From NCBI GenBank assembly GCA_033060915.1, contig CM065385.1:15095001-15159000 (forward strand): 64,000 bases of DNA, written 5' to 3'. Below are positions 23,381 to 35,252 of the stretch, in pieces (position 1 is the stretch's first letter; each line of letters starts with the position of its first letter). The notes under the pieces are model-generated. The model saw only the letters and a list, made by a program, of their open reading frames with translations, was not told the DNA's origin and ran no database searches. Source of the DNA: Euryodendron excelsum. Lineage: Eukaryota > Streptophyta > Magnoliopsida > Ericales > Pentaphylacaceae. The translations under genes and the position numbers were made by a program.

Positions 23381-25212
23381 ATGACTACTAGTCCAATATC
23401 TTCCGTAATAGTGAAGACCATGGTTCACAAGCTTCAGGAGAATAAACCGTTGGAAAGCAAGAATGTTGGCAGAAACACCCTATGCAGTCTACTTGCTGCA
23501 ATTCCAAAAGGGACAACTTATACCCTAGAGGAGCCCAACTACCAAGATCATTCCTTCCTAACCAGGCAATCTCACCAATCCGACAGGAACCTAACCATAG
23601 AAACCTCACCGGACCCTTTCCATTATCACCTTGTCCTTACTCCATTATTTGAACTTGAACCTATGATCGCTATGGCTGGACCTAAACCTCAAACCAACAT
23701 CCGAGGAGTCATACGACCTAAGCTACCTTTAGTCTTGCCAAAGAAGCCAATTGTGCCCACCACCCTACCCATCCTCACCAACCCTTCTCCTGTAGTAATT
23801 TCTTTGCTCATAAATCCAAGGATAACTCTTCCCATTGCAACCCAACTGCCAATACCTAGTCTTCATAGTGTCCCATGGAATTACCCCCTTGATAGGGGCA
23901 CCCGAGAGCCCGTAACAGAAATAGGGGGGATGACTCGGTTAAGGCGCCTCTACACCTCTGTTGAAGTGGAAAGAAAAAGGAAAGGGAAGGATAAAGAGGG
24001 CGAATGCTCCAACCAACCAACAGATCAAGAGATGTCAGAATTCACCAAAGCTCTAGGAAAGGTTGACTACAGCATTATGGAACAACTTAGAAAAGCCTCA
24101 GCCCATATTTCGATATTGGGTTTGCTGCTCACTTCTGAAGTGCACCGGGATGCTCTGGTAAAGATCCTCAAGGATGCTCATTTTCCTGAGAGTTTCATGC
24201 CAGATAATCTACACAACATGGTGAGCCTCATCATGGCACCAAACATCATCACCTTCTCTAATAACAAGATTCCTGCTGATGGAACAGGCCATACCCGGGC
24301 TCTGCATATCGCTGTAAGAACAAGAGAAAAAATGTTAGCCAAAGTATTGATAGATAATGGGTCGGCTTTGAATGTGTGCCCGTATTCTACCCTAGAAAGG
24401 CTGGGAATGGACCAAACTTACTTGAAAAATAGTGGTATGATCATTCATTCCTTTGAGGGTTCTCGAAGGGAAGTTATAGGGGAAATTGAAATGCCTGTTA
24501 AGATAGGACCAGTAACCTTCACAATTAAATTTCAAGTCTTGCACATTCCGGCTATCTACAATTTGCTGTTAGGAAGGCCCTGGATTCATTCGGCGGGTGC
24601 AGTTCCTTCTAGCCTTCATCAAAAAGTGAAGTTCATCGTGGGCTCCAAGCTAATCTCTATTTTCGCTGAAAAAGAGTTCGTTGTATACAAAGCTAATATC
24701 GTTGCATCTGACATTGAACTACCCTCTTGCTTTCAGTCGTTCGAATATATCACTGTTATGCAGAAAGAAGATCAAGTGGAGCCGAGATATTCTCGGAACT
24801 CTCAGATGATAGTGCGGTACTTTAAAGCAAATGGTTTTCATTCGAGCAAAGGCTTAGGGAGATGTTTACAAGGAAGACCTGAAGCCGTAGAAATACCGTC
24901 GGCTGAACCTACCTTTGGGTTGGGATATGAACCCACGAGAAAGGAGAAAATAGAAGTAGCACGAAAAAATAGTGCCGATAGGAAAGCTGTCATGGAACTC
25001 TCGGATCAATTCATGCATTTGGACATAGGGAAAGGAATGTCTACATTAAATAAGAAGAAGACAAAAGTCCAAGAAGAAGCGCCCATCATGACAGCCAACA
25101 TTGTAATAACTCAAGATGGATCCATTCGAGCGATATTGCCAGGCGAAAATTTGCATAATTAGGCCAGCAAAGACATCATCTGTACTCGCAAGTTTCAGTA
25201 CAAAGCTCACTA
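23381..25212 (+). pseudogene. pro: Tat-lineage protease region with G-patch-like tail
   Basis: The frame opens from 23312, and ATG 23381 is the more natural start. Residue numbers below count from 23312. After a proline-rich linker comes a conserved region (LTSEVHRDALVKIL), then the retropepsin active site VLIDNGSALNVCP with the catalytic Asp at residue 348 (codon 24353). DNG in place of the usual DSG/DTG is common in this lineage as far as I recall. Then comes LLGRPWIHSAGAVPSSLHQK, and a G-patch-like stretch (GFHSSKGLGRCLQGRP ... FGLGYEPT) at about residues 505-550. It would cut Gag and Pol into mature proteins. A TAG at 25160 replaces a Trp that Tat-C still has at the same place; without it the frame would end at 25212. 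No gag domain precedes it. Confidence 0.85.
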
Positions 25213-25330
25213 GAGCGAGATCCCAGAGCAACTAATTTGCCATAAATAAACTTTGTCCTTTTAATTTACTTGTCTTAACTTTTTAAAATCAAATTATTAA
25301 TGGAAAAATACTCCGTTCTTGTTTGATTCA
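25213..25330 (+). other. Pro-RT junction, possible intron of Ogre type
   Basis: AT-rich sequence separates the end of the protease frame from the RT frame. It ends TGCACACTATTTTCCATGCCAG, a good 3' splice site. In Tat-C the protease end carries GAGTGAGAT, a usable donor, where Tat-A has GAGCGAGAT. Ogre elements are known to splice between protease and RT; whether this family does is inference. Confidence 0.35.
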
Positions 25331-25934
25331 TTGCACACTATTTTCCATGCCAGGGACCCTTGCATCCGAGGTCTTACTCAGCTAGTCCAGAGAATGCCAA
25401 TCCTGATAAATGATAACTTAAACACTGAGTTTGATTACCAATAACTGGGAATTGAAGAAGACGTAAATTATTCAGAGGAGGTGCCAGAGGAAATTTGGGA
25501 ACAAATAGAAAGACATGAGAATCGTAATACCCCAAACATTGAGGAAACGAAAACTGTTAATTTGGGGAATGAAGGGGATCCAAAAGAACTTAGAATCGGT
25601 ACAGGGCTAAATCAAAGGCAGCACAAAGAATTACTGGAACTATTGTATGCATACTTGGATGTTTTCACATGGTCCTATCAAGACATGCCTGGGCTGGTTG
25701 AATCCATTGTTGAACATAGATTACCCCTGGACCCGCAGATGAGACCCTTTAAGCAGAAGTTAAGAAGATTGAAGCCTGAATGGAGCCTGAAGATCATAGA
25801 AGAAGTGATTAAACAGCTCCAGGCAGGATTCCTGCAAGTAGTAGAACATCCCCAATGGCTAGCTAATATTGTCCCAGTACCCAAGAAATATGGCAACGTG
25901 TAGATGTGTATTGACTTTCGGGATCTCAATAAGG
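25331..25934 (+). pseudogene. pol: Tat-A reverse transcriptase, N-terminal part
   Basis: Shows the spacer ETKTVNLGNEGDPKELRIGT, then LDVFTWSYQDMPGL, HRLPLDPQMRPFKQKLRR, GFLQVVEHPQWLANIVPVPKK and the start of the RT core CIDFRDLNK. Two in-frame stops (TAA 25442, TAG at 25901-25903) break it. At 25934 the frame is cut in the middle of the Ala codon after DLNK by inverted LTR D, and resumes at 35253 in the correct phase (ASLNDDFPLPHIDLL). This gives a base-exact view of the insertion. Confidence 0.88.
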
Positions 25935-28900
25935 TGTCGCACCCAGATTTTTCGCACTCGAGGAATACTCACACAAGCGGGAAAAATGTTGTACTCTCTC
26001 GTTAGAACTCACCCTCCTAGAAGAATGAGTGCGGCTAGGTTTGAATTGAAAATCGATTTGAATAAAGGGCTTTTCAAAAAGATTCGGAGTCGCCACCTAA
26101 CTTCGTTAAGATGAGTTAGGTCACCTAAAAACTAAGAATAATCCGAAGACTACACTTAGGGTTTTTGGAAAAAGGATTTTGGAAAACATCCTCAAGAGAG
26201 GGTTTTTAGGAAAACAGGTTGTTTGGCAACCTTTGGAAAACATTTAGCCATTTTTTTTGAAAAATAACTCCTTTTGGTCTTTGAAATCAGTGATTCTAGG
26301 TTCGGAGGTTGGTTACGTGTAGGGAAGACGCACTAAGCCATCACCCTACCCCGCCCTTTCGGTACCTACATGTCAATCTACCCGAGATTCACCTATGAGA
26401 GTCTTCAACTAACTATTGGCCAATTCTATCCATTTTGAAAAACAATGCTTGAAAAGAAACTAACATGATGCATGATATGCAAGTGCAAGTTAAGAAAATT
26501 GAAAAATAGATTTGGAAAGAGATTGATTTGAAAATGATTTGATTTGATTTTAAAATAGATTTGAAGAGATGGAATTGAAATTGGAAAGTTTGAAAATTTG
26601 GAAATAGAAATTTGAAAATAGAAATTTTGAAATTGAAATTTTGAAAATAGATTGAAATTTGAGATTTGAAAAATGTGGAGACCACACCCATGAGGGTGGA
26701 ATTGAAAGTTTGAAAAGTGTTGTGACCGCACCTATGAAGGTTGCCTACGTATCCTTTTGGGGGAATCAGGTCAGTCGTAGTTCGGACAAGAGTCCGATTG
26801 AAAAGAGATTGTTGGATTGGAAGAAAGAGATTGAATTGGAAATTGAATTTGATTTGAAATTAGAAGAGGAGATTGGAAATTAAAATTGAGGAGATTGGAC
26901 TTGCTTTGGAAAGATTGACTTTGGAAAGACTTGGTTTTAGGAAACCTAGACTTACGAAAGAGAAGAGACTTAGGAAAGATTTGACTTGACTTGGAAGGTT
27001 TAGGAAATTAGGGAAGATTGGATTTAGGAAATGTTTGAATTAGGAAAGGTCTGGTTTAGGAAGGTTTCGAATTAGGAAAGTTTCATTTTTGCAAAGTTTT
27101 GAAATTAGGAAAGTTTAGAATTTAAGAAAGTTTGGAAATTGGAAAGTTTTGAATTTAGAAAGTTTCAACTTAGGAAAGTTTTGAATTTGGAATGTTCCAA
27201 CTTAGGAAAGTTTTGAAAATTGGAAAGTTTTGAATTTAGAAAGTTTTGAGATAGGGAAGTTTCAACTTAGAAAAGTTTGAATTTGGAAAGGTTTTGAAAA
27301 AGGAAAGTTTTCGATTTAGGAAATGTTTGAATTAAGAAAGTTTTGAGTTTAGAAAAGTCTTAGATTTGGAAAGATGTTGAAGTTTTGGAAAGTTTAGAAT
27401 TTGGAGAGATTTAGGTTTAGAAAGATTTAACTTGAGAAAGTTTCAAATCTAGAAAGTTTTGAGTTTGGAAAGATTTGAAATTTAGAAATTTTAAGATTTA
27501 GAAAGTTTTAGAGTTTTAGAAAATCTTGAGATTAGGAAAGGTTTGAGTTTAGGAAAGATTTGAAAACTTGGATTTAGAAAGTTATGATTTGGAAAGAAGG
27601 TAGAATTAGGAAAGGGTTGAATTAGGAAAGATTTGAAAGTTGAGTTTTAAAACTTAGGAAAGATTTTTATGTGCAAGTTTTGGAAACTTAAGATTTAGGA
27701 AAGTGGAAGTTTAGGAAGGATTCGAGTTAGGAAAGATGTGGATTTTGAAACTTAAGGAAAGATTTAAAGTTTAGGTTTAGGAAACTTATGGTTTATGAAG
27801 GAATTAAATTAGGAAAGGTTTGGATTAGGAAGGGATTGGATTTGGCTTCTAAAAGAAAAGATTTGATTTTGTTTCCAAAAATGGAGGATTGGATTTGGTC
27901 TCCTAAACGGAAAGATTTGATTTGGTTTCCTAAAGGGAAGATTCGATTTGGCAAGAATTTGGAAAGAGAGATTCTAGAAACCTTAGATTTGGAAATGTAG
28001 AATTTTAACGTAGAAAAGAGGTTTTTGAAACATGTATAGCTTGGATGTAAAAACAAGAGGTTTTGGAAACCTAGGTTTGGGGCAAAGTTTGAAAATCATG
28101 TTTTTGGAAAGAAAATTAGGGTTTCCTAATTGTGGGTTCTAGCGCTTGACTTAGGCTCTAAGGAAAGAGGGTTTTTGGAAAGTGCGTTTTTGGAAACGAA
28201 GGTTTTCTAGAAGGGAATCCTAGGGAGGAGTTTTTGGAAAGTGAATCTGAAGAGAGAGTTTTTGAAAAAAGATTTTAAAGAGAAGGAGTTTTGGAAAGTG
28301 TGTTTTTGGAAACGAAGGTTTTTAGAAGGAAAATCCTAGAGGGGAGTTTCTAGAAGGAAGAGTTTGGAAAGAGAGTTTTTGGAAAGATTCTTGGAAGGAG
28401 ATTGTTGGAGAGAGTTTTTAGGAATGTGAATTTAGGGAGTGTTTTTAGAAAGTGAATTTTGAGGTGAAAGAGTTTTTGGAAAGGAGTTGAAAAAGGAAGC
28501 TTTGAAAAATAGATTTTGGAGGGAGTTTTTGAAAACAATTTTGGAGAGAAGAGTTTTAGGAAAGTATGTTGACAAATAGATTTTTAGGAAGAGGGATTTG
28601 GAAAAGGAGTTTTTAGAAGGTATAAAAACGTCTCACTTCCCTAAAGCAATTCTAGCCATGAGAAGGCTAGAACCACTTTAAGAAAGTGGTTTTGGAAAAC
28701 AATAAGATTTGAAAATATGGACTATAAAAGTCACTTTTAATGTAACACTTTCCTAAAGTAACCCTAGCCATGGAAAGGCTAGAATCACCCTAGAATTGTG
28801 GTTTTGAAAACAAGTTTTTGAAAAAGAGATTTTGATGCAATTTTGAAAACAAGTTTGAAAACGATTTTGAAAACGAGTTTGAAACGAATTTTGGAAGATG

Positions 28901-29495
28901 CAAGGCTATGATATGCACAATGTAATTTGGGGTCATGAACATACAAGGCTAAAGCTTCACCACTTAATCAAGGGAGCCGGACCCACGTGGTCTCTGGTTA
29001 GATTAGAAGAAAGCCCTCGACACAGTGACTCTCTAATAGCCCAATCCTACACATGGATCGAAAATCCCCTTGTTTCAAGCATGCAAAGAAAGGGGGAGAA
29101 AGAGATGGGGGATTAAAATAGAGAAAATCCAAGTGGGTTAGGAGAGAGAAGAGAGAGGGGGGAAGTGCGGAAATTTAAATAGAAAGCCTACCGTATGTCT
29201 TCTTTATTTTGCGCTCCTTGCTTGTCTTCAATCTTCAGTTTTCGTCTTCATCTTTGTCTTCAATCTTCAAGAGTTGTCTTCAAGCTTCAAACTTCAGATT
29301 ACAACTCTTTAAGTCTTCGAAGAAGGGTTGAAGGTTAGTGTATGAGTGTATGGGGATGTATAGGAGTGTATATGAGGCTAGGGTTTGGAAGAACCTAAGG
29401 AGGCTAAGGTTTAGGGAGTGCACGAGCTCTGTATATCGAATTATATGATTTTAAGACTAAGTTTGTGGACCCTTTAAACGTTGGAGGAGGCTCTG

Positions 29496-29503
29496 TATTT
29501 ATA
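29496..29503 (-). promoter_or_regulatory. TATA box of inverted LTR D
   Basis: On the minus strand the sequence is TATAAATACAGAGCC, the conserved Tat core promoter block. Degenerate GGCGCC half-copies lie upstream of it in the LTR's own direction, at about 29518-29580. Confidence 0.6.
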
Positions 29504-30512
29504 GAGGTTGAACAACACTGGCGCCTGTTGCAGTTGCACTAAGCCAAATTTTACACTGGCACCACTAGGAGTGGTGCCAGCCATTTAGGAAACGTTTAAG
29601 GTCGGTAAGCAACGTATCTTTGACTAGATTTGGGTGCCTGTACTAGTGACTACCATGCAATTTTTAGCCTAACTTTACTAGGAGTGACTCCGGAAAGTCC
29701 GGGAATGACCCGGAAGACCGAAAAAGAGCAGGAACACTAAAAATAGCGTCCTAAAGGTATTTGACTTGAAAAGTGAGTATAGGATCTATCGAAAGGGTTG
29801 ACCGGGCCTTTAGGGGCAAAACGATAAACCGGATCGAGAAGCTGCTGGGACAGACTCGGACTATCCCGGAAGAAGACTTTGAATCTGGAAACATTATTTA
29901 GAATGTTCCCAAAGGTTGCCGATTTGATTCTCAGAGCCGGCGTGGTCAAAAAAGGAGACCGGCCCACCAAGGGCAAAACGGTCATTTCGCACCGGGTTTG
30001 CCGGAACTGACTCGGAATGATCCCGAAAGATAGGGAAAGGCTAAGAATACTACAAGAAGTATTCTCAAAGGGTTACCGGTCTGATACCCAGAGCCGGTGT
30101 CGTCAGACAAGGAGACCGGCCTACCAGGAGCAAAACGGTCATTTTGTACTGGGTTGGCCGGAACTGACTCGGAATAATCCGGAAAGGTAAAGGGAGATTT
30201 GAGAATACTATAAAAAGCAGTCTCAGAAGGTTACCGGTTTGATACCCAGAGCCGGTGTGGTTCCCGGGGCATTTGGATGCCTAGGGGCAAATGGTCATCT
30301 TGACTAAAAAGTCTCGAAAAAGGTCCAAAGGGCCGTTTGGTCATTTTTCACCGAAGTGGGCTAACAGACACTGGTGTTAACCTGGGTTTTGAGTGTTTCC
30401 GCTACTCTAACGGCGGTCGACGTGACACAGGGGTTTGTTGGCAATTCCCTATATCGACTTATTTGTGAGTATTTTCGCTACTCTAACGGCTTTATGAGTA
30501 GTTTCGCTACTC

Positions 30513-30824
30513 GGACCGTCTCGAGGAATAAACTGTCTCAAGAGAGGGATTGGAAAGGGGACTTATCATCTCCAAAGAGACATGCCTGAGTTGGAACCGT
30601 CTCGAGGAATAAATTGTCTCGAGAGTGGGGTTGGAAAGGGGACTTATCATCTTCGAGGAGACGTGCTTGGATTGGAACCGTCTTGAGGAAAAAACTATCT
30701 CGAGAGTGGGGTTGGAAAGGGGACTTATTGTCTCCGAGGAGACGTGCTTGGATTGGAACCGGCTCGAGGAATAAACTGTCTCGAGAGTGGGGTTGGAAAG
30801 GGGACTTATTGTCTCCGAGGAGAC
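30513..30824 (-). repeat. 81-bp tandem repeat in U3 of LTR D
   Basis: Units starting GGAACCGTCTCGAGGAATAA begin near 30594, 30675 and 30756, with a partial one near 30513, and continue after LTR E from 34917 to about 35060. Each unit carries two CTCGAG-like palindrome halves and a version of the GGAAAGGGGACTTA phrase that corresponds to the 45-bp units of the forward LTRs. Since 81 is a multiple of three, the array stays open in several frames and imitates a repeat protein. Confidence 0.75.
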
Positions 30825-30972
30825 TGTAAACACCCCAATTTTGCCCGCTCGGCAATCTCCGAGCTGACCATGCTCACTTTCACACATCACATGCATATTT
30901 AGACTCTAAGCCCGCCTTTTTAATTTGAATTTAATCCACCAGTCGCTTCTCGGGCTCGTAAGGCCCACTTGC

Positions 30973-31500
30973 AGCTAAATGACCATTTTGCCCCTAGGCA
31001 TCCAAATGTCCCGGGAACCACACTGGCTCTAGGTATCAAACGGGTAACCCTCTGAGATTACTTCTTATAGTATTCTCAACCTTCCCTTACCTTTCCGGAT
31101 CATTCCGAGTCAGTTCCGACCAACTCGGTACAAAATGACCGTTTTGCCCCTGGTGGGCCGGTCTCCTTTTCCGACCACACCAGCTCTAGGTATCAAACCG
31201 GTAACCTCTTGAGACTACTTTTTATAGTGTTCTCAACCTCCCCTTACCTTTCCGGATCATTCTGAGTCAGTTCCGACCAACCTGGTGGCAAATGACCATT
31301 TTGCCCCTGGTGGATCGGTCTCCTTTTTCGACCACGCCGGCTTTGGAAATCAAACCAGCAACCTCTGGGAACATTCTAAATAATGTTTCCAGATCCCAAG
31401 TCTTCTTCCGGAACAATCCGAGTTCGCCCCGGCAGTTTCCTAGTCCGATTGACCGTTTTGCCCCTAAAGGCCCGATCAACTTTTTCGACACATTTTGTCC
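30973..31500 (+). repeat. Four ~155-bp tandem modules in U3 of LTR E
   Basis: The phrase AAATGACCATTTTGCCCCT or AAATGACCGTTTTGCCCCT recurs near 30976, 31133 and 31290, and once more as GACCGTTTTGCCCCTAAAGG near 31450. Between copies lie GGTATCAAACCGGTAACC and TTCCGAGTCAGTTCCG-like words. The same modules occur in every Tat LTR here. They are non-coding. Confidence 0.7.
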
Positions 31501-31809
31501 TCACTTTTCAAGTCAGATACCTCCAGGACACTATTAAGTGTTCCTGCTCCTTTTCAGCCTTTCGGGTCATTCCTGGACTTTCCGAAGTCACTCCTAATTA
31601 AGCCAGGCTAAAAATTGCATGGTAGTCACTAGTACAGGCGCCCAAATCTAGTCAAAGATACGTTGCTTGCCGACCTTAAACATTTCCTAATTGGCTGGCG
31701 CCACTACTAGTGGCGCCAACCCAAAAAATGGCCTGGCGCCACTCCTAGTGGCGCCCGTGTAAAATTTGACCTGGCGCCACTGCAACAGGCGCTAGTGTTG
31801 TCCAACTTC

Positions 31810-31817
31810 TATAAATA
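31810..31817 (+). promoter_or_regulatory. TATA box of LTR E
   Basis: TATAAATACAGAGCCTC follows three GGCGCC-containing units, as in the other LTRs. Confidence 0.7.
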
Positions 31818-34800
31818 CAGAGCCTCATTCAACGTGAAAGGGGTCTACAAACTTAACCTAAAAATCATATATTTTGATATACAAAGCTCGAGCACCTCGT
31901 AAACCCTAGCCTCCTATACACTTATACACTCCCCCATATAATCATACACTAGCCTTCAACTATCCTTTGAAGACTTGAAGAGCTGCAATCCAAAGCTTGA
32001 AGACAACTCTTGGAGACTGAAGGTGAAGATCAAGACAAAGACCGAAGACCGAAGATTGAAGACAAGCAAGGCGCGCAAAATAAAGAAGACATACAGTAGG
32101 TTTTCTATTTAAATTTCCACACTTCCCCCCTCTCTCTTCTCTCTCCTAACCCACTTGGGTTTTTTCTATTTTAATCCCCCATCTCTTTCCCCCCCTTTCT
32201 TTGCATGCTTGAAACAAGGGGATTCCCGGTCCATGTGTAGGATTGGGCTATTGGAGAGTCACCGTGTCGGGGGCTTTCTTCTAGTCTAACCAAAGACCAC
32301 GTGGGTCCGGCCCCCTTGATTATGTGGTGAAGCCTTAACCTTGTATGTTCACGACCCCAAATTGCATTGTGCATATCATAATCTTGCATCTTCCAAAATT
32401 CGTTTTCAAACTCGTTTTCAAAATCGTTTTCAAACTTGTTTTCAAAATTGCATCAAAATCTCTTTTTCAAAAACTTGTTTTCAAAATCACAATCCTAGGG
32501 TGATTCTAGCCTTTCCATGGCTAGGGTTGCTTTAGGAAAGTGTTACATTTAAAGTGACCAATATGGTCCATATTTTCAAAATCTTGTTGAGTTTCAAAAC
32601 CGCTTTCCTAAAGTGGTTCTAGCCCCCTTATGGTTAGAATTGCTTTAGGAAAGTGAGACATTTTCATACTTTCCAAAAAACTCTCTCTTCAAAGATCTCT
32701 TCCTAAAAATTTCTTTTTCAACATACTTTCCTAAAACTCTCCTCTTCAAAATTGTTTTCAAAAACTCCTTCCCAAAATCTGTTTTTCAAAACTCTCTTTT
32801 TCAACTCCTCTCCAAAATCTTTTCTTCAAAATCCACTTTCTAAAAATGTTCCCCACAACTCTTTCCAAAAACTCTCTTCCCAAAATTTTTCTTCTAGAAA
32901 CTCTCCTCTAGGATCTTCTTTCCAAAATCTACGTTTCTAAAAACGCACTTTCCAAAACTCCTTCTCTTTAAAATCTTTTTCCAAAAACTCCCTCTTCAAA
33001 TTTACTTTCCAAAAGTTCCTCCCTAGGATTCCATTTTAGAAAATATTCGTTTCCAAAAATGCACTTTCTAAAAATCCCTTTTCCTTATAGCCCAAATCAA
33101 GCCTTAGAGCCCACAATTAGGAAACCCTAATTTTCTTTCCAAAAACATGATTTTCAAACTTTGCCCCAAACCTAGGTTTCCAAAACCTCATGTTTTCACA
33201 TCAAAAATATACATGTTTCCAAAACCTATTTTCTACGTCAAAACTATGGTTTTTCAAATCTACGTTTTCTAAAACCTTCCTTTCCAAATCCTTGCCAAAT
33301 CAAATCTTCCCTTTAGGAAACAAAATCAAACCTTTGCTTTAGGAAACCAAATCCAATCTCCCCGTTTAGGAAACTAGATCCTATCCTCCGTTTTTGGAAA
33401 CGAAATCAAACCTTCTCTTTTAGAAACAAAATCCAATCCTTTCCTAATCCGACTTTTTTTATTAATTCAAATCCTTCCTAAACTTCCACTTTCCTAAACC
33501 CTAAGTTTCCAAAAACTTGAACATAAAAATCTTTCCTAATTCAACCCCCTTTCCAAATCTTAACTTTCTAAATTCAAGCTTTTAAACCTTTCCTAAATTC
33601 AAACCTTTCTTAATTTCAAGATTTTCTAAAACTCTAAAACTTTCTAAAATCTTAAATCTTTCTAAACTCTAAAACTTTCTAAATCCTAAACTTTCCAAAT
33701 TTCAAATCTTTTCAAATCCAAAGTTTCCTAAATTCAAAACTTTTTTAAGTTAAATCTTTCTAAACTTCCAAGCTTTCTAAATTCTAAATCTTTCCAAAAC
33801 TTCAAAATCTTCCAAATCCAACATTCCAATCCAATCTTTCTTAATCTCAAGTCTTTCCTAGGGCTCCTATCTTTCCTAAGTCTAGATTTCCTAAACCTCC
33901 ATCTTTCCACAACCAAGTCTTTCCAAAATCAATCTTTCCAAAGCAAGTCCAATCTTCTCAATTTCAATTTTCAATCTCCTCTCCTAATTTCAAATCAAAT
34001 CCAATTTTCAATTCAATCTCTTTCTTCCAATCCAATCTCTCTCTTCAAATCAATCTCTTTTCAATCGGACTCCTGTCCGAACTACGACTGACCTGATTCC
34101 CCCAAAGGGATACGTAGGCAACCTTCATAGGTGCGGTCACAACACTTTCCAAATTTTCAATTCCACCCTCATGGGTGCGGTTTCCAAAATCTTTCCAAAT
34201 CTCAAATTCCAATCTATTTTCAAAATTCTAATTTCAAAATTTCTATTTTCAAATTTCTACTTTCAATTTTCAAACTTTCCAATTTCAATTCCACCTCTTC
34301 AAATCTATTTTCAAATCAAATTCTTTTCAAATTTATTTCCAAATCTATTTTTCAATTCTCTTAACTTGCACTTGCATATCATGCATCATGTTAGTTTCTT
34401 TATAAACATTGTTTTTCAAAGTGGATAGGATTGGCCAATAGTTAGTTAAAGACTCTCATAGGTGAATCTAGGGTAGATTGACATGTAGGTACCGAAAGGG
34501 CGGGGTAGGGTGATAGCTTAGTGCGTCTTCCCTACACGTAACCAACCTCCGAACCTAGGATCACTGATTTCAAAGACCAAAAAGGAGTTATTTTTCAAAA
34601 AGGGCTAAATGTTTTCCAAAGGTTGCCAAACAACCTGTTTTCTTAAAAACCCTCTCTTGAGGAGATATTTTCAAATCGTTTTCCAAAGCCCTAAGTGTAG
34701 TCTTCGGATTATTCTTAGTTTTTAGGTGACCTAACTCACCTTAATCAAGTTAGGTGGCAACTCCGAATCTTTTTCAAAAGCCCTTTGTTCAAACAAATTT

Positions 34801-35252
34801 TTCAATTCAAACCTAGTCGCACTCATTCTTCTAGGAGGGTGAGTTCTAACGAGAGAGTACAACATTTTTCCCGCTTGTGTGAGTATTCCTCGAGTGCAAA
34901 AAATCTGGGCGCGACAGAGACGTGCTTGGATTAGAACCATCTCGAGGAGTAAACTGTCTCCAGAGTAGGATTGGAAAGGGGTCTTACCATCTTTGAAAAG
35001 ACGTGCCTGTATTGAAACCGTCTCGAGGAATAAACTGTCTCGAGAGTGGGATTGGAAAGGAAAGAACAATGCCCCTAAGGGCATTTTGGTCATTTTGCCT
35101 CTATTTGGGCCTGGTGGGCCCGCGAGGCGATGGACAAACAGGATTTGGACTTTGAAAGTTGGTTTCGATAGGAATATGCCCACAATGACTTGAAAATAAG
35201 TCTGGACGGAGTGTAGACTGCCGAGCGGTCAAAAATGGGGTGCTTACACAAG

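Larger units (their letters stand above)
30825..34916 (+). mobile_element. Forward solo LTR E (4,092 bp) nested inside LTR D
   Basis: It starts TGTAAACACCCC and ends CTGGGCGCGACA, with identical GAGAC on both sides (30820-30824 and 34917-34921). It lacks the 45-bp units found at the start of the other forward LTRs, so its U3 is shorter. It keeps four modules of about 155 bp, two well-formed GGCGCC palindromes (31696-31718 and 31734-31756), the TATA box at 31810 and the low-complexity leader. It is the latest insertion visible in this nest. Confidence 0.92.
25935..35248 (-). mobile_element. Inverted solo LTR D inside Tat-A RT, itself carrying LTR E
   Basis: On the minus strand it starts TGTAAGCACCCC (35248 downward) and ends CTGGGTGCGACA at 25935. 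Removing LTR E (30825-34916) leaves about 5.2 kb. The flanks TAAGG (25930-25934) and CAAGG (35249-35253) differ by one base and fit the 5-bp duplication of the interrupted codon region. There is no interior, so it is a solo LTR. It holds the minus-strand TATA box at 29496-29503, an 81-bp tandem array ending at LTR E, and the long low-complexity leader (about 26450-28880 in plus coordinates). Confidence 0.88.

Noticed and set aside
26413..26731. Overlapping Phe/Asn/Ser-rich small proteins in the LTR leaders (also at 34131-34428, 45723-46016, 60008-60296)
   Set aside because: Low-complexity LTR sequence with few stop codons. The proteins exist in two or three frames at once and match only other LTR copies.
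30507..30896. Open frames with a repeated SPLSNPTLE-like protein motif
   Set aside because: They arise because the 81-bp U3 tandem repeat is a multiple of three; more than one frame and both strands stay open. There is no independent sign of a gene.
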